From contig JAOAES010000035.1 of NCBI GenBank assembly GCA_026416655.1, positions 1-9,876 of the forward strand: a stretch of 9,876 bases of DNA. The letters are read 5' to 3'. The DNA is from Fimbriimonadales bacterium (GTDB lineage Bacteria; Armatimonadota; Fimbriimonadia; Fimbriimonadales; GBS-DC). The position numbers and the translations under genes were made by a program. Each line of letters begins with the position of its first letter. The stretch's first letter is position 1. The notes under the pieces are model-generated. The model made no database searches. It had not been told where the DNA came from and saw only the letters and a list, made by a program, of their open reading frames with translations. Below are positions 1 to 6,763 of the stretch, piece after piece.

Positions 1-594
1 AACCTCAACGTGGCGCTGCAAGAGGTTTACCGAGCATACATGGCGCAATCGAACCGCCCTGCCGAGCAAGCGTATGAGTTCCTTGTCCAGTACGAGCCGC
101 GTGCAAAAGAGATTCCTGTTGAGGTTGACCGCGCAGGCTTCTATCAGGTGTTGGGCACGCTGGCGTTCCTGTCGGGAAAACGCGACCAGTACGCCCGCTG
201 GTTCGAAAAATCGCTGGAGTTAGACCCCAACAATCATCTGGCGATGAACGACTACGCCTATGCTCTGGCAGAGGACGGACGCGACCTTGAGAAAGCCCTG
301 CGGCTGATACGGCGCTCGATTGCTATCAAATCGAATGTGGGCGCATATCACGACACGCACGGCTGGGTGCTGTATAAACTCGGTCGCTACGAAGAGGCGC
401 TGCGCGAGTTGCGTATCGCCGTGCAGACCGCGCCCGACACCGCCGACCTGCGCTATCACCTCGCCGCCGTCTACGCGAAGCTGGGACAGAAAGACGACGC
501 ACTGGTGGAGCTGGAGAAAGCCCTCGCTCTGCAACCCGGACACGAGCAGGCGTTGAAACTGCGTAAGGAACTGACGGGCGGGGGGAAGCTATGA
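1..594 (+). CDS. Tetratricopeptide repeat (TPR) protein, 5'-truncated by the window edge
   Basis: The open frame enters from base 1 without a stop, so this is the last 197 residues of a longer protein; the GTG at position 10 is internal, not a start. Four consecutive TPR-like helix pairs are visible at about residues 47-78, 79-112, 113-147 and 148-181. They show the usual small/aromatic pattern, such as GWVLYKLGRYEEAL and AAVYAKLGQKDDALVELEKA. TPR arrays form right-handed superhelices that bind partner proteins or peptides, and no enzymatic motif is present. The pattern DYAYALAEDGRDLEKAL followed by DTHGWVLYKLG is typical of TPR proteins in which the repeats fill the C-terminal half. No signal peptide or membrane segment can be judged because the N-terminus is missing. 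The stop overlaps the first in-frame ATG of the antiporter gene (ATGA), suggesting one transcript. The partner and process are unknown. Confidence 0.9.
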   Translation, partial: NLNVALQEVYRAYMAQSNRPAEQAYEFLVQYEPRAKEIPVEVDRAGFYQVLGTLAFLSGKRDQYARWFEKSLELDPNNHLAMNDYAYALAEDGRDLEKALRLIRRSIAIKSNVGAYHDTHGWVLYKLGRYEEALRELRIAVQTAPDTADLRYHLAAVYAKLGQKDDALVELEKALALQPGHEQALKLRKELTGGGKL

Positions 595-2576
595 TTCACC
601 TCACCCCCCAGCCACCTCTCCGCAACCGGAGAGGGAGGACGATACCCCCTATCCCACGCGGTGGGAGAGGGGGACAGGGGGTGAGGGCAATTGTTTACCC
701 CTTCTTACTCGCCCTCTTCCTCCTTGCACCTGCCCACCCTGCTGAAATCACCCTCCCTCCTGTCGCTCTCTCAGGCGTGCCTGTTGAGATTTCGGGCAAA
801 GAGTTGCCCCCAAACACGCCGACAGTCGTTCGTTTCCAAGATAGCGCGGGCAACCTCATCGCAACGGTTGAGGCGAAAACGGACGATTCAGGCGCATTTC
901 AGCGGGAGGCACGTCTGAACTCGACGGGACGCTTGCGCTACGAGTGGCAGGCAGGCTCTCAGCGCGGCGAGGGCGCGTTGCGCGTCGTTCCCGCATGGTG
1001 GAGCCTACTGCCCCCGCTCGTGGCGATTGGGCTGGCGTTGCTGCTAAGGCAGGTCGTCCTTGCGCTGGCGGGGGGCATCTGGCTTGGGGCTTGGATGATT
1101 GCCGGCGCAGACCCGTTTACCGCACTGCTGCGCATGGTCGACACCTACCTGCTCAACGCCTACGCCGACCGCAGCCACCTGCAGATTATCGGCTTCACGA
1201 TGTTGCTGGGCGGGATGTTGGGCGTCGTCACGCGGGCAGGCGGGCTGAAGGCGATTGTGCGCGTTTTGAGCCGGCGCGTGCGCTCCGACCGCGGCGTGCA
1301 ACTCAGCGCGTACCTGATGGGGCTGGTCATCTTCATCGACGACTACGCGAACACCCTCTTTGTCGGCGCGACGATGCGCCCCTTAGCCGACAAGTATCGC
1401 GTCTCGCGCGAGAAGCTGGCGTATCTTATCGACTCCACCGCCGCGCCTGTGGCGAACCTCGCACTGATTGGCACATGGATTGGCTTCGAAGTCTCGCTGA
1501 TTGCCGACAGCTTCAAGGCGTCGGGGATTGGGCTGGAGCCGTACTGGGCGTTTCTGCTGAGCATCCCCTACCGCTTCTACCCCATTTTCGCGCTGGTGTT
1601 CATCGCGTGGCTCATCGGGCTGCGGCGCGATTTCGGTTCGATGTACCGGGCGGAGGTACGGGCGCGCACGACGGGCAAAGTCTTGGCGGAGGGCGCGTCC
1701 CCACTCGCGAACTACGAATCGGCGGAGCTGCTGCCGCCCGACCATCTGCACGGCTCGCTCTGGAGCGCGCTGCTGCCGATTCTCGCCGCGCTGAGCGGGG
1801 CGATTGGCGGGCTGGTTTACACGGGCTACTACAGCGCTCTGAACACAGGCGAGACGATAAGTCTGCGCTCCATACTGGCGAACGCCGACTCGTATGTGAG
1901 TCTCACATGGGGAGCGTTTCTGGGTTGCCTGGTCGCTTTTCTCTGCGTGGGCGCGACGCGCGCCCTGAGCATGCGCGAGACCTTCGACGCATGGGTGGGT
2001 GGCATACGCTCGATGGTGCTGGCGGTGGTGATTCTGGGACTGGCGTGGAGCATCGGCGCGATTTGCGAAGAGTTGCACACGGCGCAGTACCTGGTGCAGT
2101 CGTTACAGGGCGTGGTCAGCCCCGCGTGGCTGCCCGCGCTGACCACACTGACCGCCGCGGCGATTAGCTTCGCGATTGGCAGCTCATGGGGCACGATGAG
2201 TATTCTGATGCCGCTGGCGATTCCCCTTGTGCATAGCCTCACCGCAGGCATGGAGCCGTCGGCGCAGCAGTTCTACCTGATTGCGACGCTCTCGTCGGTG
2301 TTGGCAGGCGCGACCTTCGGCGACCACTGCTCGCCTATATCAGATACAACCGTGCTGTCGTCGATTTTCTCTGGGTCAGACCATATTGACCATGTGCGCA
2401 CGCAGATGCCGTATGCGCTGGTGGTGGGCGCGGTGGCGTGGCTGATAGGCGATGTGGCGACGGGGTTCGGGTTGCCTGTATGGGGCGCGCTGTTGCTGGG
2501 CACGTTGATTTTGGGCGTAATTGTGCGCGTAATCGGCAAACCGACGCCCGGCTATGGAGGCGAGCCTCTGGCTTAG
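591..2576 (+). CDS. NhaC-family Na+/H+ antiporter with N-terminal exported domain
   Basis: Predicted secondary Na+/H+ exchanger of the inner membrane, for pH and sodium homeostasis. From the first ATG it has 661 residues. About residues 134-650 form a multi-spanning NhaC-like transport domain with conserved blocks: FIDDYANTLFVGATMRPLAD (248-267), DSTAAPVANLALIGTW (281-296), GSSWGTMSILMPLAIP (530-545) and FGDHCSPISDTTVLSS (576-591). Acidic and polar residues in these blocks are the likely ion-binding sites. A signal-like segment (31-51, ending APAHPA) and an Ig-like, beta-rich exported domain (about 52-133) precede it, which is more than the core family carries. Residues 3-30 are the translation of the palindromic repeat. 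A GTG at 681 starts exactly at the signal peptide, with GGAGAGG upstream, and is a credible real start (631 residues). The ATG at 591 overlaps the TPR stop. The gene's 3' end interlocks with the VWA gene. The exact ion specificity is inferred. Confidence 0.9.
   Translation: MIHLTPQPPLRNRRGRTIPPIPRGGRGGQGVRAIVYPFLLALFLLAPAHPAEITLPPVALSGVPVEISGKELPPNTPTVVRFQDSAGNLIATVEAKTDDSGAFQREARLNSTGRLRYEWQAGSQRGEGALRVVPAWWSLLPPLVAIGLALLLRQVVLALAGGIWLGAWMIAGADPFTALLRMVDTYLLNAYADRSHLQIIGFTMLLGGMLGVVTRAGGLKAIVRVLSRRVRSDRGVQLSAYLMGLVIFIDDYANTLFVGATMRPLADKYRVSREKLAYLIDSTAAPVANLALIGTWIGFEVSLIADSFKASGIGLEPYWAFLLSIPYRFYPIFALVFIAWLIGLRRDFGSMYRAEVRARTTGKVLAEGASPLANYESAELLPPDHLHGSLWSALLPILAALSGAIGGLVYTGYYSALNTGETISLRSILANADSYVSLTWGAFLGCLVAFLCVGATRALSMRETFDAWVGGIRSMVLAVVILGLAWSIGAICEELHTAQYLVQSLQGVVSPAWLPALTTLTAAAISFAIGSSWGTMSILMPLAIPLVHSLTAGMEPSAQQFYLIATLSSVLAGATFGDHCSPISDTTVLSSIFSGSDHIDHVRTQMPYALVVGAVAWLIGDVATGFGLPVWGALLLGTLILGVIVRVIGKPTPGYGGEPLA
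599..686. repeat. Imperfect palindromic repeat element at the TPR/antiporter junction
   Basis: The left end reads CCTCACCCCCC and the right end GGGGGTGAGG, forming imperfect terminal inverted repeats of about 25 bp (CCTCACCCCC, then CC, then CCTCTCC matches the complement of the right end). Two inner hairpins lie between them: CCTCTCCG..CGGAGAGG at 616-637 and TCCCACG..GTGGGA at 652-666. Translated in the antiporter frame it gives LTPQPPLRNRRG, a peptide string I recognise as a common by-product of such dispersed intergenic repeats in several bacterial phyla (from memory, not searched). It therefore looks like a non-autonomous palindromic element (REP- or MITE-like) sitting at the 5' end of the antiporter gene. 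No transposase and no clear target duplication are visible. Confidence 0.65.
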
Positions 2577-5563
2577 CTCTTCGTTGTGCGCTGCTTAGCT
2601 TTCAGCAAGCGTCCGAGCGTGTCTTGAGACGCCGCGGGTGCATCCTGCACAGGCGGAGACGCCTGTGCCACGCTTTCTTGCACGGGCGGGGACGCCCGTG
2701 CTACGCTTTCTTGCACGGGCGGGGACGCCCGTGCTACGGGCTGTGGCTTGGGCGTCTCGCCCAAGCGGTCATGCACGGGCGGGGACGCCCGTGCTACGAA
2801 GGCGCGTTGCTTGGCTGCCTGAAGGCGCGCCGTTGTTTGCACAGTCGCTGCGCGGGGAGCGCGACGCCAGCGTAGCTTGCCCAGCAGCGCAGCGCAGACC
2901 TCAGGTATCGTGATGACCACGCGGCGTACGGTGATGTCCACCATCAGCAGCATCAGGCTCAGCAACAGTGCGAGCGTCCACAGGTCGCGCGTGAAGCGCT
3001 GGGGCATGGGCGGCGGGTCATAGGCACGAGCGGGTTCCGGGTTCACGCGCCCGCGCGTCTGCGCCGCGATACGCTCCAGCAACGGGCGGTTCTCGCGATA
3101 GAACCGATACTCCAGTGGGTAAGGCACAGCTAAGGCTGCCGTGAGTGTCGCCTGCCGTCCCCCGCCAAAGTCGCCCTGCGTGCTAAGCGTGAACAGCCCC
3201 TGCTCACGGATGGGAAACTGCGCCACATACCTGCCTGCGCCCTCCAGGTTCATCGTGAGTTGCTGCTGTTCGCCCGATGGCATCCCGACGACGAGTTGTG
3301 GGGTCAGCCCGTTAATCGGCTCGCCCTGCGGAGTGAACGCCTGGAGCTCCACAATCGCCTGTCCGTTGCGCACGGTGGCGGTCAAGCCGAGATTCGGTTG
3401 GGCGGAGGGGCGCATCGCACTGCGGATGACCTGCGTCCAAAACACTGAGTAGCCCTGCCAGCCAATCCAGCGCTGCGCCCAGCGCGGTTGCGCGTCGGAA
3501 GTGAAGGCAATCACCGTGCCCAGTCCATAGCGCCACACCGCCAGCAGTGGATCGTCTTTATGCGTGCGCATCAGCACCTGCGCGAGTGGACGGTCGGAGA
3601 CAAGATTGTACGCCAGCAGCGCGGGCGTGCGCGACCAGTCCACCTCGCGCAGTCGCTCATCAGTGGCATTTACTTTGGGAATGAACGCGCCTTCCTCAAT
3701 TGTACTGCGCGTCATCGCACTTACATCGGCAGTAAACAGGCGAGGCAACGAGGCGGCGTCGCGCGTTTGATAGAACTGCCCGCCACCGACTTGTGCAAGT
3801 TTCTTGAGAAAACCTGTATCTTTGCCATCGCCGAACGCCACGACGCTGAGTGTCACGCCCATCGCCCGCAACTGCTGCGCGCGTTCCAGACTACCTTCCT
3901 GCTCGTCGCAGTCGGTGGCGTCCGCCAGCATGATGATGTGGCGGGCGCGGTCGGGCGGTTCAGAGAGCATGCCGCGCATCGCCATCTCCAAACTGCCACG
4001 CACAAAGATCCCGCCCCCCGTGCCGTACACCTTCTGTAGCACGGCGATAATCGGCTCGCGTTCACTGGCGGGAAATATCGCGCTTGGGGGTTGTCCCGCA
4101 CGCTGTCCATGACAGCCCTGAAAGCGGCGTCCGTCGCAACTAAAGGGGTCAAAACCGGTACGAGCATACTCTGGCAGCAGCCAGTCAGAGCCATGACTGC
4201 TGATAATCACGCCGAAGCGGTCAATCGGGCGCAGCATCTGCAGCGTCTTGATGGACGCCTCCGCTGCCAGATGCGCGACCTTGTGCGGACCGATATGCTC
4301 GTTCATACTGCCCGAAGCGTCCACAATCAGAACGACGGTCGCAGCATGCTGAATCTGGCGGTGCTTAATGTCTAAGTCTACGGGCAAAACTTCTGCAATC
4401 GGCGTGCCGTAGTAGCCGCCCATCTGGTACGACTGATTGCCGCCAATCATCACGAAGCCGACGCCCCCGTCGCGTACGGCGTTCTTGACCGCCTCCATCT
4501 GCTGAGGGCTGAGCGCGGTGGCGGGGAAGTCGTTGAACACAATCGCATCGTAGTCGAGCAGCTTTTCGGACGTTGCGGGGAAGCTTCCCTCGTGCACGCG
4601 CGTCACGGAGATATGGTTCGCTTGCAGCGCGCGGGCAATCGCCTCACTGGCGCCTGCCCTACCCTCGGCAATCAGCACATGCGGCTTGCCCTGCACACGA
4701 GTCAACGCGAGTCCGAGATTGTTGCGCGGGTCGATATCGGGCTGCGCGTCTAAGGTGGCGCGGACACGCTGCACGCCCGCTTTATCAGCGCGGAGCGTGG
4801 TCGTAATCAGGTTCACGCCGGGCGAGAGCTTCACAGGCAGGGTCTTGAGCGGTGTGCCTTCACGGTCAAGCGTGATTTTGCCCTCGGCATGCCGTTGCGA
4901 CTGCACGACGATACGCAGATTGTACGGCTCACCGACTTTGGCGACGCTGGGGGCTTCGATGGCTTCTATCAGCGCGTCGTTGCCTGCTTTGCCGGTGGTT
5001 AGAGGCACGACATCGATAGGGATGCCCTCTACGCTGGCGACCTGCGCGGCGGCGTGGGCGTCGCCGTGCGTCTCGTTGCCGTCGGTCAGCAACACGATAC
5101 GCCGCGCGTAGCCGTCGGGGAACATAGCGCTGGCAAGGCGCAGCGCGCCTGCGATGTCCGTGCCATCAGCGTTCGGCTTGGCGTACATCGAACCGAGTTC
5201 CCTGCGCGGCGCAGGCAGCCACTCCACCATCGGCTCCGCGCCGAACACGACCAGCCCGGTCAGTGCGTCGTCGGGAGCGTTCTTGATCGCTTGCTGGAGA
5301 TAGGCGCGCGCCGCCTGACGCCCTGCGTCCGAGACACTCGCCGACTGATCCAGTACGAAAATCGTACACACACTGCGCAGCGACTGCACGCCCTGCCAGC
5401 CCGCCAGCGCCAGTACCACCAGCAAAATCAGCAGCATGCGCAGCGCGAGGATGACGCGACGCCGCGCTCGACTCACGCCCAGCAAACGCCGCCCCGTCCA
5501 CCAGACCCAGCCCCACAAGATCGGCAGCAAGAGCAGATAAAGCGGTTCCGTAAAGCGCATCAT
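2573..5563 (-). CDS. Membrane-anchored double-VWA protein with glutamine-amidotransferase-like domain
   Basis: 996 residues from the ATG at 5563, chosen because AGAGGTGG lies just upstream; the frame stays open to 5611. Order: membrane helices (about 7-22 and 37-54) joined by an arginine-rich loop; a first VWA domain from about 66 with degenerate MIDAS DQSAS (72-76); a beta-rich linker; a class I amidotransferase-like fold (about 295-394) that shows no catalytic Cys-His pair; a second VWA domain with canonical MIDAS DASGS (415-419), carrying an insertion with Cys476 and Cys484, plus Cys552; a beta-rich region; a third membrane helix (861-881); and a basic tail with repeated ARASPPV motifs (922-976). 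This architecture is common among BatA-like VWA membrane proteins of unknown function, which often work with MoxR ATPases. The positive-inside rule puts the VWA domains outside and the tail in the cytoplasm. The exact role is unknown. The gene is convergent with the antiporter and divergent from trm1. Confidence 0.88.
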   Translation of the reverse strand: MMRFTEPLYLLLLPILWGWVWWTGRRLLGVSRARRRVILALRMLLILLVVLALAGWQGVQSLRSVCTIFVLDQSASVSDAGRQAARAYLQQAIKNAPDDALTGLVVFGAEPMVEWLPAPRRELGSMYAKPNADGTDIAGALRLASAMFPDGYARRIVLLTDGNETHGDAHAAAQVASVEGIPIDVVPLTTGKAGNDALIEAIEAPSVAKVGEPYNLRIVVQSQRHAEGKITLDREGTPLKTLPVKLSPGVNLITTTLRADKAGVQRVRATLDAQPDIDPRNNLGLALTRVQGKPHVLIAEGRAGASEAIARALQANHISVTRVHEGSFPATSEKLLDYDAIVFNDFPATALSPQQMEAVKNAVRDGGVGFVMIGGNQSYQMGGYYGTPIAEVLPVDLDIKHRQIQHAATVVLIVDASGSMNEHIGPHKVAHLAAEASIKTLQMLRPIDRFGVIISSHGSDWLLPEYARTGFDPFSCDGRRFQGCHGQRAGQPPSAIFPASEREPIIAVLQKVYGTGGGIFVRGSLEMAMRGMLSEPPDRARHIIMLADATDCDEQEGSLERAQQLRAMGVTLSVVAFGDGKDTGFLKKLAQVGGGQFYQTRDAASLPRLFTADVSAMTRSTIEEGAFIPKVNATDERLREVDWSRTPALLAYNLVSDRPLAQVLMRTHKDDPLLAVWRYGLGTVIAFTSDAQPRWAQRWIGWQGYSVFWTQVIRSAMRPSAQPNLGLTATVRNGQAIVELQAFTPQGEPINGLTPQLVVGMPSGEQQQLTMNLEGAGRYVAQFPIREQGLFTLSTQGDFGGGRQATLTAALAVPYPLEYRFYRENRPLLERIAAQTRGRVNPEPARAYDPPPMPQRFTRDLWTLALLLSLMLLMVDITVRRVVITIPEVCAALLGKLRWRRAPRAATVQTTARLQAAKQRAFVARASPPVHDRLGETPKPQPVARASPPVQESVARASPPVQESVAQASPPVQDAPAASQDTLGRLLKAKQRTTKS
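2647..2794. repeat. Cluster of four 22-bp hairpin repeats inside the VWA gene 3' end
   Basis: Four copies occupy 2647-2668, 2680-2701, 2713-2734 and 2773-2794. Each is a perfect inverted repeat with 9-bp arms and a 4-base loop; copies 2-4 have arms GCACGGGCG and CGCCCGTGC. The first three repeat with an exact 33-base period, so they stay in frame and encode the 11-residue unit VARASPPVQES; the fourth is 60 bases (20 codons) further. The first copy has changed arms GCACAGGCG and CGCCTGTGC, with both sides altered so that pairing is preserved. The copies form the C-terminal cytoplasmic tail of the VWA protein, within about 225 bases of the gene's end. They look like dispersed palindromic repeats that invaded or expanded in frame. 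Confidence 0.8.
2747..2765. repeat. Distinct hairpin between repeat copies 3 and 4
   Basis: A perfect 8-bp inverted repeat, CTTGGGCG and CGCCCAAG, with a 3-base loop lies in the spacer between the third and fourth 22-bp palindromes. On the minus strand it encodes LGETPKP in the VWA protein tail. It shares only the GGGCG core with the larger repeats, so it is probably a second subunit of a composite repeat rather than another copy. Confidence 0.6.
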
Positions 5564-5567
5564 GACG

Positions 5568-5575
5568 CCACCTCT
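5568..5575 (-). promoter_or_regulatory. Ribosome binding site deciding the VWA gene start
   Basis: On the minus strand AGAGGTGG stands 4 bases before the ATG at 5563, with a second ATG directly after it (5560). The upstream in-frame ATG at 5611 has no comparable site and would put 16 residues without hydrophobic character before the first membrane helix. The start is therefore placed at 5563 (or 5560). Confidence 0.6.
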
Positions 5576-5626
5576 GTTCGTGAGAGGGCGCGCGATTCCT
5601 GCAAGGCTCAAACTGCAGAGTTCAGG

Positions 5627-5632
5627 TAAAAT
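5627..5632 (+). promoter_or_regulatory. Possible -10 element for the trm1-like gene
   Basis: TAAAAT lies 11 bases before the ATG at 5644 in the 80-bp gap between the divergent VWA and trm1-like genes. If it is a -10 box, transcription would start only a few bases before the ATG, giving a nearly leaderless mRNA. This fits with the lack of a visible Shine-Dalgarno sequence there. No good -35 hexamer stands at 16-18 bases upstream. The rest of the gap holds only a weak 5-bp inverted repeat (CTGCA at 5599-5603, TGCAG at 5614-5618). The assignment is tentative. Confidence 0.3.
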
Positions 5633-5643
5633 CTGATTTCCCT

Positions 5644-6756
5644 ATGGCGATACAAGTCTACAAAGAGGGCGCGGCGGAGTTCCAGCTGCCGCAAAGCGCG
5701 CATGTGTTCTACAATCCGCGGGCAAGATTGGGACGCGACTTGGGCGTGCTGGCGATGCGCGCCGAAGCCGAGCGACTGGAACGCCCCCTCGAAGTGCTGG
5801 AACTGATGGCAGGCGCGGGACTGCGTACAAAACGCTACCTCCTGGAAGCCCCCGTGCAGCACATCGTGGTCAACGACGCGAACTATACAAGTTTTGAGGT
5901 GCTTCGCGCCCACGTGGAAGACGACTCGCGAGTGGAGCTGCACAACGAACTCGCCCAGCGTCTGTTGTGTCGTTTCTATCTGGAAGAGCGACGCTTCGAC
6001 TGGATCGATTTAGACCCCTTCGGTACACCTTCGCCCTATGTATCCTATCTTGCAGGCGTCGTGCGCTGGGAAGGTCTGCTTTATATCACAGCGACAGACG
6101 CGCCCGTGCTGTGTGGGGCGCAACGCGGCGAGGCGCTCAAATCCTATGACGCCGTCTCCGCCTACGGGCGCGAATGCCACGAAGTGGGACTGCGCATCTT
6201 AATCGGGTTCGTGCAGCGCAGATTGATTCAGGCGAACATGTGGGGGCAGCCGCTGCTGAGCTTTTTCGATGGGTACTGCTGGCGCACGCTGATACGCGCC
6301 TTTAAGGGCACGCGCGGGTTCAACATCGAGCAGATGGGATTCATCGTACAGATGCCTGACGGTGAGTATCGCGCGACGATGGCGGGCGTGCCCGCGCCTG
6401 TGAACCACGAGTATAATCCCTCGACGGTCGTGCGCTGGGCAGGACCACTCTGGCTCGGACCGCTCCACGACCATGCGTTCCTGAGCGCGATGTACCGCAA
6501 CGCCCGCGAGGAACACTTCGACCACGCCCGCCGTTTCCTGAGCAAGCTGAACCGTGAGTTGGACGAGCTGCCGATTGTCTATAGCCTGCCTGTCATCGCG
6601 GATCGCCTGAACCGCTCGGTTCCGTCCACGCGCGAAGCGATAAAGTTCCTAAGGGCGCAGGGCTATCGCGCCTCGCACGTGCATCACTGCGGAAACGCCA
6701 TTCGCACCGATGCGCCGCTCCGAGCGATTTTGAGGCTTTGGGAACGGCAAGGATGA
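5644..6756 (+). CDS. trm1: Trm1-type tRNA (guanine-N2)-dimethyltransferase
   Basis: Predicted S-adenosylmethionine-dependent enzyme that mono- and dimethylates N2 of guanosine in tRNA, classically G26 (and also G27 in the Aquifex enzyme). The 370 residues match the length of prokaryotic Trm1. Diagnostic features: KEGAAEF then FYNPRARLGRD (22-32), SAM-binding motif I LELMAGAGLRTKRYLLE (52-68), acidic NDAN (77-80), the family hallmark DLDPFGTPSPYV (122-133), TDAPVLCG (151-158), AGPLWLGPLHD (266-276) and near the C-terminus RTDAPLRAIL (354-363). The C-terminal part (about 308-345) resembles a winged-helix tRNA-binding region. The usual pairs of zinc-binding cysteines before AGPLWLGPL are absent; the stretch 232-265 has no Cys. 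It is a single-gene unit: divergent from the VWA gene, with 7 bp to the convergent glycosyltransferase stop. The family is certain; the exact target guanosine is not. Confidence 0.92.
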   Translation: MAIQVYKEGAAEFQLPQSAHVFYNPRARLGRDLGVLAMRAEAERLERPLEVLELMAGAGLRTKRYLLEAPVQHIVVNDANYTSFEVLRAHVEDDSRVELHNELAQRLLCRFYLEERRFDWIDLDPFGTPSPYVSYLAGVVRWEGLLYITATDAPVLCGAQRGEALKSYDAVSAYGRECHEVGLRILIGFVQRRLIQANMWGQPLLSFFDGYCWRTLIRAFKGTRGFNIEQMGFIVQMPDGEYRATMAGVPAPVNHEYNPSTVVRWAGPLWLGPLHDHAFLSAMYRNAREEHFDHARRFLSKLNRELDELPIVYSLPVIADRLNRSVPSTREAIKFLRAQGYRASHVHHCGNAIRTDAPLRAILRLWERQG

Positions 6757-6763
6757 CTCAACA

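Noticed and set aside
1383..2078. Open frame of 231 codons antisense to the antiporter
   Set aside because: Low-complexity, Arg/Gln-rich composition, no recognisable motif, and complete overlap with a conserved gene.
944..2167. Long open frame (407 codons) overlapping the antiporter in another frame
   Set aside because: Its translation is arginine- and alanine-rich with no domain, and it lies wholly within the well-conserved NhaC frame; such frames are expected in GC-rich DNA.
2647..2794. Regularly spaced repeats resembling a CRISPR array
   Set aside because: The 33-base period is filled by the repeat plus a near-identical linker, so there are no unique spacers. The repeats lie in frame inside a gene and no cas gene is present.
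2438..2875. Plus-strand frame encoding HGRGRPCY repeats across the VWA gene end
   Set aside because: The repeated peptide is only the other-strand reading of the hairpin repeats. It overlaps the ends of two real genes and has no ribosome binding site that I could identify.
6757..6763. Terminator between the convergent trm1-like and glycosyltransferase genes
   Set aside because: Only 7 bases separate the stops, and I found no GC stem followed by a T-run on either strand nearby.
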